Shown here one piece after another: positions 13,101 through 25,200 of a stretch of DNA of 64,000 nucleotides (the first letter of the stretch is position 1; the number at the start of each line of letters is the position of its first letter). The notes below the pieces were generated by a model. The model saw nothing but the letters and a program-made list of their open reading frames with translations, ran no database searches and was not told where the DNA came from. Source of the stretch: Trichosphaerium sp. ATCC 40318 (taxonomy: Eukaryota > Discosea > Flabellinia > Trichosidae); assembly GCA_038496445.1 (NCBI GenBank), contig JALMLS010000321.1:164965-228964 (forward strand), read 5' to 3'. The translations under genes and the position numbers were made by a program.

Positions 13101-16100
13101 TTTTCTAACACCTGATTAATATTCCTGTATCATGAGTTGATCACTTACAGAAATCTCTTCCTTGGTCTCAAGCCAATGTTCTCCAAGAAGGTAGTAGAAA
13201 GCGTCTTATAGAAGTTATAATTAAAGTTCTAACACAATGAGGTGCGCACCTGTGACCTCCTGGTTGTGTACTTCTTTCCCATGAACACCAAATCGAGTGA
13301 ACGCATCAGATGACAGTGGTTTGGAGGGGAACTTTTGACGATATATATCCAGGTACGAGTGACGTAACAATCGGTATAAATGACAAGATTTCCTTCCTAC
13401 AAATAATACTACAGCTTTAAGGGTCTTAGTTCTTACCATTCAATACAATGATACAATCACCTATTACCAATTTGTTCACTAATGAAGAAGCTCTAGAGTT
13501 TACAAGATTCCTAGCTGCTGAAACTTTTTTTAACTGCAGGTTAGGTTTCAGATAGAACATTGTTCCTTTTGGTTTAAACCAATTAATACAAAACTAGTAG
13601 GTGAAATAAAGTATTGAAATACCTTCAGGGAATGCTTCTTCTTGTATATCAACACCAAGCTGCCCAACATGCTTTCTTCCATAATCATGTAGGATCTTAG
13701 TCACGTGCGGTTTGAACGCTTTTGTAGTTTGTATGGTATCGATAGCTATTCAAATCTTTCAGTAAACTGATTTCTGTACGTACAAAGGCTTACGTGCTAA
13801 GTTTTTCAATTGGAAGAATTCTTTGAGAAAAGCCTCTTGGTTTTCTTCAGGTAGGTGCGCAGCAGCGCCGAAATCATAGGAATACCTTGATTTTCCACTT
13901 GAAATCGCATTGCCACGAGAGTGATCAGCAGGTACACGTACAGCAATCAAGGTAACTCGAACAGGTTCCTTGAAGTAAGAATTAAATTTTGAGGTTCTAA
14001 ACACAACCTTACTGGTGGACAAATTCGTGCAGTGTCGAGTACATAGAACCTAAATGACATTACCAATTGAGTCATTCCCAAAAAGAATTCACCTTCATCT
14101 GTTCCTTTATGACCCTCAATGTCTACAGGTCCATGTAATAACTGATTTTGTGTCCCTACCTACACCAGTTGTTACGAAAATAGTATTTGGTATTCAGCAT
14201 ACCACGTGACCTTTAACATGTAGTTTTTGTGAAGCAGCATGCATCAGACCATTCAACTCTTGACTATCTTTGTGCACAGTTTTACCACCATTTGCACTAC
14301 CATAAATGAGTGTTCTCGCATTTATTGGCAAGCAAGTTGTTGCTAAAAAAATAAGTTGAGTACTCTTAGCAAATTAGCATTACCTATTAAACGAAATCCT
14401 TTGTAATCCATTACAACCATGAATGGAAAGCACAACCCAGGAACCTTGTGAAAAAAATTGGCAAATAGAAGAATATAAGCAAACATACCCTTGCACGATA
14501 ATATGCCTTTAACCCGTTTAATTCATGGCCTAAACTCTTTATCAAATTTATCAAACACGTGACAACATACCAGCAGCCTTTGCTGCAAACTCATCACCAC
14601 CGTAAATGCCATAAGAATCAATAGCGAATTTAAAGAATATACCATTAGATATGTACTGTATATAATCAACAGATAGGTGCTTGTAATAACACGCACCTTT
14701 TCACCACCAGCCACACCGCCCACATTTACAGGAGGAATCGATTTTTTGCCAGCAATAACAGCACGTTCGTCAATAATGATCCTATGTTGTTGGTCAACCA
14801 GAAGAAATAAGAAGTAAGCTACACTAAGTTACCTGCCAGCTGCGCTAGCCACATTAATAAACTCGTTTGCTAACATATCCAATTGATACAGGTTTTCAAG
14901 GCGTTCATCTACATCTGTTGGAGCTTGGCTGAACAATTCTTGAAACTCAGAGTTCCAATCTATAACATAAGTTAATTCAGTACTTTACTTAATACAACGC
15001 ACCTCTCGTAAGTTTAGGAGTGGGGCTGTTTGTGGAATTTTGACGTTCCTAGTATTAATATTAAATCTCAAGGTGGACACTTTCTTAAGTGTACATACAG
15101 GTGTGCTTGTGTTACTAGAAAAGTTCGATGCTTTTAATAAAGTGAGCGCTCATTTAATTTGAACTAGAAATCGTACAAGGTGTGGTAGCATCAGGGTCAT
15201 TGATTGTGTAATATTGCTCGGTACCTTCATCACCCCTTTTTACAGCAACTGGCATGTAACCTTGATAATCTCCTATATCACTTGGTGCTGATCCAGGATT
15301 GTTGTCTGAGTAGGCAGTAATTGCAAGAGGTATTTCGTCCTCTACTAACTGTGAGAGAATTACAATAATGCTACACAAACTATACCTGAATCACTGTTGT
15401 CTGAATGAATGGGCCCTGTATAAGACGTTGTACTAAGATCAAATCCATGCAAAGAACAATAATCTTGTGATTCTGTATCATCAACAACGTTATCAATAAA
15501 CTAACTTTGTAAAAAGCAGTAAGCAACTTACCTATAACATCCAGAATACTAGGCATAGAAAGATTACTCTCTCTACAAACACGGGTACTCTTAGTCAGAA
15601 GTAAGTCAGTTAGATTTTGTCCTGCGTGCTTTTATATATTGTTAGCTTGGCAAGCATTTAAAGAAAACAGTAATCACCTCCAACACACTTGTTTCGTTTA
15701 GTGGTCGCTCTAGCTTGAATAGCGAAGGTTCCTATACTATGATTAGAGTGGCTACTCCAAGAAAATTAGGAAAACCTGCGTACAACCAACCAACAGATAT
15801 GTGCCGGTTTCTCTTGTAATATCTTATCAAAGTTTATTTCGTGTCTCCTTTCCCACGCCGGTTGGCACAAGCTAATATCAAGCTTCGTCAATCGGGCGAA
15901 GTGATTATACCTTCCTACGTCTGTCCGTGACCGTTCAGGCAAGGAGTATGCTTAATAACACGTCAGAATTCTCAAATGTAACTTATTGTGCACTGTAGTT
16001 TACCTTGATAACAAGTCCCTTGTATTGGTTGCTAACAAAGAAAGAATAAACCAACATTAAAAAAAAAGCATTTCAAAAGGAACACTTTCTTAATTCTTTC

Positions 16101-16225
16101 TTATCTCGTACCTTTGTAAGGGAGCACTGTTTCCTTGTAGAACGTGTAACACCTTTATAGTCGATCAAAGCTAGATTCTTAGATATTAGTAAGACTCTAC
16201 TACAATAAGGCACGTGCAATGACAT
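7161..16225 (-). CDS. Giant CLU-TPR-RCC1 protein, probably ending in a SAM domain
   Basis: Proposed start is the ATG at 16225, leading into LLISKNLALIDYKGV and a predicted unstructured stretch. A CLU (clustered-mitochondria) domain lies at about 14.9-13.8 kb: GIYGGDEFAAKAAG, LPINARTLIYGSANGGKTVH, LHVKGH, DIEGHKGTDEGEF and FYVLDTARICPP. TPR-like helices follow at 12.1-11.65 kb, then beta-rich segments, then RCC1 repeats at 10.3-9.1 kb (VYTWGTNEYGQLGHGD, VLASGLNTYGQLGT, VVYGWGG). More beta-sandwich-like sequence follows. The join of the TPR exon (KLWE) to the next segment (YFDISSIGTPQF) uses a clear intron beginning gtacgt and ending catag, so CLU and RCC1 appear to be in one protein of about 2,300 residues. 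The 3' end is ambiguous: the frame can stop at 7406, or splice to a last exon (7367-7161) encoding a complete SAM domain (SWKHFFASCGF ... VTTLDHRLIILRQAF). CLU proteins act in mitochondrial distribution and mRNA binding; this architecture is unfamiliar. Confidence 0.7.
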
Positions 16226-16570
16226 CTAGAGTTAGGCGGAAACAGCTGCTGGAAATTTGGGTCTTTGCAGTAGTTACTACCAATGGGTAGCACGCCTGTA
16301 AATTGCAGACCAACCATCACGTGGTCTTGTCTATGAAATCGTTGGCGCCATAATTGGTTCTCGTGGTTCACACGTGCCTTACTAGAGGTGTATCTTCAAT
16401 AAAAAGAAGTGGCTGATCCCACGGTATGTAGTGACGTAAATCACCGCCACAAGCCGTGCAAGCCTTTTTAAAAATTAAAACAACGTCGCTACGGCAATAC
16501 CCGGTACCACAATATCTCCTCCAGGCATATAATAGTGCGGTGCACCTAAGAACACAGCTTTAGGATACAT
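16186..16570 (-). CDS. Small cysteine-rich hypothetical frame, perhaps the 5' part of the CLU-RCC1 gene
   Basis: From an ATG at 16570, three exons joined by short introns give about 100 residues: MYPKAVFLGAPHYYMPGG, a CTACGG pair of cysteines, HYIPWDQPLLFIEDTPLV, then HVMVGLQFTGVLPIGSNY and a final CHCTC cluster, stopping at 16186. The cysteine pairs suggest a small zinc-binding fold, but no family is recognised. Its last 40 nt overlap the proposed start of the CLU-RCC1 gene in another frame. A 26-nt segment starting gtagtag, containing TACTAAT and ending taag, would remove this stop and join both frames into one gene. It could therefore be the real N-terminus of that gene, a separate gene, or chance. 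Confidence 0.35.
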
Positions 16571-16853
16571 AATAGGTAAATAACAGTAATACAAGGTTCA
16601 AACGACTCTACACACTCTCTATGAGTGCGTGCGGTGCAATTAATCTTCGTTAGAAAAAACGGGTTATAAAACTGCAATTGCAGCATAAGCAACTAACTCT
16701 AGCTGTTTCCAGCCTAACCACGTCTCTGAAAATGCGCGCGGCAACCAATTATTTAAACTGTTTGAACAAATTTCAGCAAAATGTGACAGAACGCGACTTT
16801 TTTGAAAATCTTCTTTACGAGTACACGTAAATACAAACAGCATCGAAACCTGA

Positions 16854-17604
16854 TCATTTCAGCCACTCTGGCTTTTCTACTACCAACCATCCTCTGGATT
16901 CACCTTTCCCAGTCACAGTATTGACACAAGCCCAAATGTGTTCAAGTTCATGCCATGAAACCCCGTTACCAGGCCATACGTCCATAACACAAACACACTC
17001 GTCTTCGCTGTGAAACGCCTGTACAGGTGAAAAATGACCTATATCTCCTAGCTTGTAGTTCAGTACAACAACATGTCCTGCTCGGATGGCATCTATAATT
17101 GATTTCGCAAACGCTTGTACGGACTCTTCCGTTGAGTAATAAATCTCACAGTTGTACTTGAACCGTTTAAAAACAGAATGCAGCTCGGTTAGGCTCATGC
17201 CTTGCCTGTCAACCTTTGCCTACACAGCGAGTTTGAGAACGATCTTGTATTGCCAAATCATACCTTACGCAAGCAGGCAAGCACTGGCCGTTGCTTAAAC
17301 ATAGTGCTCTCTACGTATCTAGATTCCTTACAGAGTCAGTTCGTATTTTGTTGTCACGTTGTAAGCTTACATCTAGTAATGTATTCATTGCTATGGCGGC
17401 GGTAACAATACCGCAGTACGTTGAGTTTTCTTGTGGTAGCCAGTACTTCTTCATTGTCTCATTACATAAGCCCTCGTGGACAGCCTCTTTATACATTCTA
17501 GCCCCGTAGTCACTGTTCAAGCTTATCTCGGGCAATTTCAGTTGCGTAGTTTGTCTGTTAACCTGTTTTCTCGCCTGGTTTCTGTTGTTTTTGCGTCTAG
17601 ACAT
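16854..17604 (-). CDS. Phytochelatin synthase-type enzyme (short form)
   Basis: Three exons give about 220 residues from ATG 17604 to the stop at 16854, with introns at roughly 17374-17331 and 17252-17209. The papain-like peptidase C83 family transpeptidates glutathione into phytochelatins or hydrolyses it. The catalytic triad is intact: Cys64 in STYCGI, His161 in GHFSPV, Asp179 in CVMDVW; the His-Asp spacing of 18 equals that of plant enzymes. SRGWLVVEKP matches the end of the catalytic domain. The variable Cys-rich C-terminal metal-sensing domain of plant enzymes is missing, as in bacterial and other short forms. The N-terminus is Arg/Lys/Gln-rich without a clear signal peptide. It is divergent from the next gene across 189 bp. 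A role in metal detoxification or glutathione turnover is inferred. Confidence 0.85.
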
Positions 17605-17793
17605 TGCTTACGTTGTAGGTGCGCCTGAAAAATAAGAAAAGTACAAGGATTGTCACAGAACGCACAAACATATTTACACCAACAATGTGACAGGTCCTTG
17701 TCGCATTCATTACAAAATGACCGTCAGTGTAGGAGAACAAAAATTTGTAAAATAAAACAATTGACCACATTCATTTGTTCTGATTTTACCACT

Positions 17794-19008
17794 ATGAGGG
17801 CTCTACGATCTATTCAAGTACAAGCACAAACCCACAAACGCGTAGCACCAACCCGCAAGGCCGTTGCTCGCTACCATGTATCCGTGCGATCTAACGCAGT
17901 TACAGCTACTGTAGACAAGCTTTTTGGTGAGCACACAAGCATTGCTTTATAAACTAAAAACCACCAACTCATTATATTTTGCTTATCTCACACTATTAGA
18001 CACAAGAACCCACTACTTCCGTATCCCATACAACTGTACCGCTGAATACTGGGATAAAGAAGATATGCGAAAAGGGTAAACACTTCATTGATGCTGTACT
18101 CTAATGCTATTACAGATACGAAGTAGTTTTCCAAAATCCAAGTGCCGGCGCTTTCGCACTCAGCTACAACCGCGCTGTTCACGACCCTGCGTCCACACTC
18201 GTAAAGAGCACAACTGAGCTCCTCAAGGCCGACATCAATGAGTCAGTTGTACAAACTTTCATGGCAGGCGACTTTAGACTCCTGTGAGTACTATTTCTAC
18301 GTCTATGCGTTACTGCGCTTTTTTTACAAGTAAACCTCAACGTACTTACATTTTCAATAGAGACTTCGTCAAAACAGCACGTTCAGCTGATGGTGGATAC
18401 ATCTTTAGAGAGTTCGAGGATAAAATCGCCGCTGTACGCCATAAACACAGCTAACACGCTCAATTTCATTATTAACTGTCAATTGCAGATTGATAAAATC
18501 GCCAACGAGGCAAAGGACGCTGACAACAAAGAGGTAAGAAGTTTTTCCACGCGTTTAGCTTTCATGAAAAAAAAATCGACAAACGCCTCCTACGGAATAC
18601 CAACCCATTTCTGACATCCGGATATTAGCGCATCCAAGAGCTTGCTTCTGATCCATCGATCCCATCAGAGTTCAGCGCCATCTACTCCCGAAGCTCACCA
18701 GCAATTCAAAAATATGAAAATGAGGACGAATTCACTACTCCAATTTCCAAGTGCAACAGACCTTACAATGGCAAGTTCAGATTTCCTATGACCTTTGAGG
18801 AATATGATCAAGTTCTCCAACGCCAAGCTGCTGCCAAGTACGCCTTTAATCACATTTCGTCATTGAAAACTGACAAAGAATATTTTTTTGCCTTTTTTTT
18901 TCTTTTTCTTTTTTTTTCGTAAAAACAATTTGGCTTATTGTTGTTACTAGGCTCGAAGACGCACGTAAAACGCTCTCTGGACTAAAGGCATCATTTACCG
19001 AGGATTAA
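17794..19008 (+). CDS. Probable mitochondrial protein of unknown family
   Basis: ATG at 17794, stop TAA at 19006, with about six introns. The joined protein is about 270 residues. The first 40 residues (MRALRSIQVQAQTHKRVAP...) are rich in Arg, Ser and Ala with no acidic residue, as in a mitochondrial presequence. The body contains FRIPYNCTAEYWDKED, a VQTFMAGDFRLLDFVKTARS segment, an Ala/Asp/Glu-rich helix (DKIANEAKDADNKERIQEL) and a C-terminal block, GKFRFPMTFEEYDQVL, followed by a helix. The joins across introns at about 18.44 and 18.53 kb are clean. I do not recognise the family; a lineage-specific subunit of an inner-membrane complex is one possibility, unproven. Confidence 0.65.
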
Positions 19009-19279
19009 GACATATATGTATCCCGTTTCTGGTAATAATTGATATTCAAATGCATCTCTCGCTTTCTCCTTGTTTTACAACACACTTGAATAAAATTATC
19101 AATTGTGGATCATACAAGGCTTCTTTCTATTGCTGCTCTCAGGTTTAGTAACTCGCAGGTGCACTTAAGGGCTTATAGTGTCTGAAATAAGCCCCCAAGT
19201 ATAGTTATGAGACTGACAGGCCAAGCCATTGCAGGTCGTTACTTAAATTATTTATTTGTACAAAGATGGTTATGTTAAT

Positions 19280-20546
19280 TTAGTCAAGTCCAGTTCGATT
19301 CCAATTGGACAATGATCGCTGCCAAGCACTCTGTCATAAACTGTAGCTGTTTCTAGTGCTGGTACCATATTCTTTGAGAGAAGGCAATAGTCTAGGCGCC
19401 AACCCAAGTTGTGCTTTCTGTGTCTATTGCCTTTACTATCCCAATATGTAAACCTAAAGCCATCATATTAATATCTAGTTTTTGATAGCCTGTGCATACT
19501 TATTCATAACGTCAGGGTATTTGACACGAAACGAATCCACAAAACCTTCCTTCAACAGCTCTATAAAAAACTGTCAGAACAAAAGACACAGCACGTTGAG
19601 TAAGTCATACTTTGAAAAGCAGTCCTTTCTTCTAGTGTGACACTAGGTTGATTCTCAAAAGCAAATGATTGAGCCAAGTCAACATCCTTAAAGTAATAAG
19701 ATGCTATGGATACGCCTAAATTCGTATAATACACGGATACTTACAGTATGCGCAACGTTAAAATCACCACAAAGGATGAGGGGTTTATTAGCCAGCCGTT
19801 GCTTTTCACTGACAACGTATTCTCTGTACATAAGTCAATCAAAAGGTATTAAAAAAAGTGCGGACCTGAATGCTTCTTCCCACTGTATTCGGTATTCCAT
19901 GCGCTGCTTTTTCGCTTGTATAACTGGTGCGTACACTGTCACCAATCCAACTGGGCAACATTGAGGCGTGAGAATATATTACAAAGACGTACATTGAGGG
20001 TACTCTGCTGTTATAACACGACCCTCTTTGTCCAACTCTTCATCACCTTCACGTGCAATTGAGAAAGTGTAAAAAAAAACTGTTACTGTCACTCACCAAT
20101 GCCAAATTTAACACTGTCAGGCTTTAAACAGTCGTCCGTCAATAGAAGGACACCAGCGTGACTCTATTATTTTATTAATTAACCAGTGCAACAGGATGTA
20201 CAGCTTCACCTTTCTCTGCGTGGAATGCACCCAATGCTTTGAAAATCTATCAAAACTCTCTGGCATCTTCACTCCAGCTTGACACTTCGTCTCTAACAAA
20301 CACTATTTGCTGAGGTGTCAGAATTGGGGCGAACCTTGTATGCAGCATATTGATGGCTTGGTGTCAATCACGAACTCTGTATGGCATTATTCACAGTTTA
20401 ATAAGCAGTTGTACCCTCAAATCCCTTTTTTAAGCAAGAACGCAATCCTACGCACTATTAACGCTACGAAAACATTGTAATGACTCGTGATTAGGTATTG
20501 ACACACCATTTACATTCCATGATACCAAACGAAGCTTGTTAAGCAT
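19280..20546 (-). CDS. AP endonuclease, exonuclease III/APE1 family
   Basis: Start ATG at 20546 (MLNKLRLVSWNVNGV), stop at 19280. The exonuclease III fold cleaves DNA 5' of abasic sites in base excision repair with a Mg2+-dependent active site. Visible landmarks in order are LVSWNVNG (metal-site Asn), DSVKFGIAREGD, EGRVITAEYP, KPLILCGDFNV, RFTYWDSKGNRHRKHNLGWRLDY and the C-terminal GSDHCPIGIELDLT with the catalytic Asp-His. Length of about 290 residues after removing about eight introns suits the family. There is no long extension of the APN2 type. The next gene upstream is divergent, 149 bp away, and the two probably share a promoter region. Confidence 0.88.
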
Positions 20547-20695
20547 GGTGCTAGCGTGAAATACAATTGTACCCTCGAAATTACTCAATAGACCGAGATC
20601 AGCACTGGTTTTGAAAATGAGCGTTTTTAGACAATACTTGACTTGCCGTTTGTAGAATTGATCATAGGCAATAAAGTGTACCATACACTATCAAC

Positions 20696-22099
20696 ATGGC
20701 TACAGCGTCGTTCGACATGGATCGCCAGCTTAACGAGCTTAAACTTGCAAGACAAGCCATTATCAAGGAGAATGAGGTATTACAGCATGAAATTAAGGTC
20801 TTGAACGAAGAGCAAACTCAATGGAACAGTATTTACCAAAAAGCTGTTTCGGGCACCCCTGCATTTGATAAAATATCTGTTGATGACCTAAAATCGAAAT
20901 GTGGGCAAAATGACCGTTTGCGTGACATTCATTTGGACGCTTGTAAACAAATTGAGAAGGAGCTAGATGGCTACAGACTGGAATTGCAAAGCACAATGAT
21001 GATTATAGCGTACATGATACAAGAGGTAAGTGAAACAGCCGTAAACCTTTTAAATTAATGCACGAATAGACGGAGAGCATGGAACACGCGTATAATCGGA
21101 CAAAAGAAAGCGAAGGAAGTTTATTAATTGCTTTTGAACTCCTATTCGAACAATTCCTCAAAGACCTTCAAAAGGTACGTATACGCTGTAGTCGCATTAT
21201 GCATAAGTCTTTAAATTGTTTTGTGCTAAATTGGGGATTTATCCCTTGTGGTAGAATGAGGAGATTGACATCAAGAAAGGAGCGCTCAAAATAAAGAGAA
21301 AGGACGATAAGACTAAAAAAGAGCGTAAAAAGAAAAAGAAGGCGAAAGTGGATCTCTTTGAAATATGTAGAAACGACTCCCTAGGAGACGTACGTCAATG
21401 CTCTCCCACGTGAAAGTACCATATTCTTACGGTGTGTATAGGAGTTTGAAGCTTATTGCAAAGACGTTTTGATTGTGGATAACAAGGACTTTAATAAGGT
21501 ATTAATAAATCCCAGAAAAAAAAAGGATTTCGTTTGTGTTAAATATTTTTTTTTTGATGTTGTTCTTTTGTAGCGTATATTAGCACTGCGTCGTTTAGAT
21601 GTATCTGATTTTAATCCTGTGGATCCTTCCAAGGGCGAGAAGGTCAGGCAGATCACACAAAATATCATATGTCGCATTTTAGCACGATCCAGTAATCATG
21701 AACTCGAAATGCCAACAAAGCAAAAAGAATTAGTAGACTTTTTTGACATGGTACGCTACACTTGATATTTATTGTATAATTGCGTATATTAACTAACACA
21801 CGTGCAGCACTTGCGTGTCCAACAAGCAAGGCCTAAAGCAAATTCAAGAGATTTACAACAAGTGCGTAAATGTTCCATTTTTTCAGGAGTAATTCTACCA
21901 CGTCTGTATTTACAATATCTTTACTTTTTTGTGTGGTTTGGTTTTTTTTGTTTTTACAAATTACTTACAATACGAAAAATAGAGCGTTGAGTATGCATTG
22001 ATGAGCGCATTCTTTGCTTATCGTACGCGCCATGCGAGTGTGGACGACCCGGAATCGGATGATGATTTAATAGTAATGGACCGCAAGTACACAGTGTGA
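20696..22099 (+). CDS. Coiled-coil protein with Lys-rich linker, unknown family
   Basis: ATG at 20696, stop TGA at 22097, with about eight introns. The N-terminal 110 residues are a long predicted coiled coil (RQAIIKENEVLQHEIKVL...). A helical segment with SLLIAFELLFEQFLKDLQK follows, then a strongly basic stretch (KIKRKDDKTKKERKKKKKAK), then a helical domain with RRLDVSDFNPVDPSKGEK and ICRILARSSN. It ends with an acidic ESDDDLIVMDRKYTV. The basic patch could be a nuclear localisation signal. No enzyme motif is seen and I do not recognise the family; a cytoskeletal or kinetochore-like structural role is possible but unsupported. Confidence 0.7.
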
Positions 22100-22203
22100 A
22101 CCAGCCGGTACCAGTAACAAAGAAATACGTCTTCACGTCATTCCAAAAAAAAAAAGGAAGTACCGAGTTCGTCGCACGTTTTGTAAATAATTAGATTGAC
22201 AGC

Positions 22204-25200
22204 TTAAAATGACACATTAGATCCGCATAAGGCAGTTGTTTGCCCTGTTGTCGTAGCTTTAAAATGCGGTAGCCGGGGCGTATGCACGTAACCTATGATA
22301 ACAAAAGCGGTTAATGTATTTTGTACAAAGATTTAAAATAAATCAAAAAATTTGTCAACGTACTGGTATAGCGGCGTAGCAAGACCGTGCACTTTTTAGT
22401 TTGGTTTCTACATCAATACGAATGAGTACAACTGCCAACTCTGGCGCCAAAAGTGAGCACTGAAAAGATTCATCCCATATAGGATCGAATTGGTTATTCC
22501 CTAAATGTCCTGTCAGTCAATTTGCTTGCAAACGTTTTTGTGCAGTTTGGAACAAAGAAAAAAAAGAACAATAAAAAGGCGAATGCGTACGAACAGCTCT
22601 AGTCTTAAAACTAGATTTATCTGCGTCAATTCCTTTGACCTTGATGTTAACGAAGGGGTTGTACTTTCGTTTTTTCTGAAATGACAGAGTCAACGACGAA
22701 TTGCACAAAACCACGTGATCTAAAGATGCGTACGGTAATGAGACCAGGGAGATTTGATCCTTTGAAAGTAGCATCTGGTAAAGCTCTACAATGACATATG
22801 TTAGGTATACAGCTGATGAAGGTACATTCGAGTTTGGCGACCTACCTCGCGCTTATAACTGTTATTGTCAAGAGCAGCGTCCTCTTCCCTGTAATCCTTG
22901 GTACTAAAGGGTTGAAGTCGTAGGATGGATCCAGCAGGTACTTTGGCTACAATCACAAACAACTGTTAGAAAACCAGAGGGGTAGAGAGTGTTTGTGGTA
23001 CCTTCAACAAATAGCCAGCACTGCCATTATCTCTAAACTTAGCATTATTTGCCCACATACTTTCGCTACTAGTCTTAAAAAAGGAGTGAGCAACAAATAA
23101 AGACAAGAAGGTTGACTATTAGGTTCTCGAACCTCGGTGAGTACGTACTTGAAAATTCTAGTAATAAAATGTAAGAGAGGAGTTAAAATGTACATTGGAC
23201 GTACAAGAGCTACCATCTGGCAACCATACGACCAAGACTTGAACGGATTGTAGTTGGATGAATCAACACGTGCGCCTTTGGGGTATATTCTAGCCATCTG
23301 ATTTTGGTTATACTTGACAAAGGCGACTCTGTCAGAGGCCTCCAGTTTGTCGATCTTAGTCTCAACAAATGACGACATTTCATTATAACGACCAGAAGCC
23401 ATGTGTACGCCTGGGAACGGCTTTGCTTTAAAGAATATGAGCCTACTCAGCTCTGGCGCTGTTTTGGCGCTGGCTTTTTCTTGACTCTGCCCTGGTAGTG
23501 GCTTACCGCCTGGCCCGTAATCTATATTGGACATTGTTGATCCTTTCAACAGTATCTTGTTTTGTAAGTCCTATTAATGCATCATGTTAGCATCCGCGCT
23601 CTAGGTGCACATGAACTTTGGATACACGTACATGTGGCGAGGGTACAGGAGCACCAGGAGGGAGTGGCATCTGTAAAAGATCACCGAGGTATTTTACTAA
23701 CATATCAGCCATAAGTCGCTGTTGCGACAGTGAGCAATGATTCTCAATGGATAATATAACTGGATATTTACTAGTAACAAAGGCGTTATCTCTAATGATA
23801 AGAATAACATCCAGCAACTACAAAGGAAGTTAGATAATAAAACAAGAAATCGAAATACCTTGATGCGGGAGGTTAATGTATGACCATGCAGGATATCAGG
23901 CATACCATCACTGCCATCCTAGGGAGGTACAATGAGTAAACTATAAAAAGAGATGTTGTATTTGTACCCAAGTATCCAATTCGACACATCGGCATCCCTG
24001 GAGCAATACACGTCCATACATATGTACACTTGACTTTCCTTTCAATTGGTCCGATGTACAATAAGTGTTATGCGACGAATTGATAAAGTAATGTGTGATG
24101 GGTTGTGTCATGTCATGGTATACTTGGCCCTCTCTTATCGGATCAAAAGCGACATTCATATCGCAATTGAGGTACTTCAACACCGTCTCCATTGCAACTG
24201 GCCTTTCAGGGACAATGCCCAGGTGTGATAATATCTTAGAAATGAGGGAAGGATCCTCCTAAAAACGATGAGTGGTGACTTCAAATGAGAGGGAAGCACA
24301 AATTCTTTGATGAACCGTACGCCTTGTTCTGTTTTTAAAAAATATACAAAAGCATCATAAGTAAGGTGCTGTGTGCCGTTGGTGTTTATCCGAGAAATAA
24401 TTTCGTGTCTCTGTAATAAGCACTCCAAGGCCAACCTGCTAGACCTCTCCGATATTTGTTTCCCAGAACCAAGGACATCACGCAATGCTCGTGGTTCAGC
24501 TATGCGAATATCCAACTTTTGTAAGAGCTGAATGACGTCCTCAAAAGAAGCATCACTCGTTCCCATTTGACTTTGCCACATTGATGCAAACCGCCTGCGG
24601 CCGTGTTAGTTGTAGGACAAAGACAATCGAAAAACAAATAATTAAAGATCGTACGTAGCACCAGAAGCCTGAATATCACATGTTTCTTTGCACTTTTTCG
24701 CAATAGCAACAATAGAGTAGTACCACAACGCAAACTGTTCATCAGATTGTGCAATAAAGTTAAAGTATCGTCCTCCATAGTACAACGAAAAAGAGCGTGA
24801 TACCATGTCTGCATCTGTGATTCTATCTGTTTTTGATGCAAATCCTTGAACAGACTGGCCGAAACAAATCTTTGTGACGTATCGCAAATCAACTAGGGCA
24901 AAACTAAGTCACCTCGATTTGATATTGTAACAATAACAAAAAAACTGTTTAACTTACTGTGTAAATTGTCACAAACCAATACAGTATCATCCTGCAGCTT
25001 ACACTGCCTTTCGTAACAGTGCCCATCTAACAGCACCTTCAAATGCGCAGCTTGTCGAAGCATCTGCTTGCACTCTTCCACATTAGCGCCAGCAAGCATG
25101 GATTTATTTTCAGCTGTTGGAATTTAATATTAATGAAAACAAAAAAAAAAGTGTACATACGGTGGTTAGTTAGGGAAAGAGCAGATCCGTTCACCTGCCA

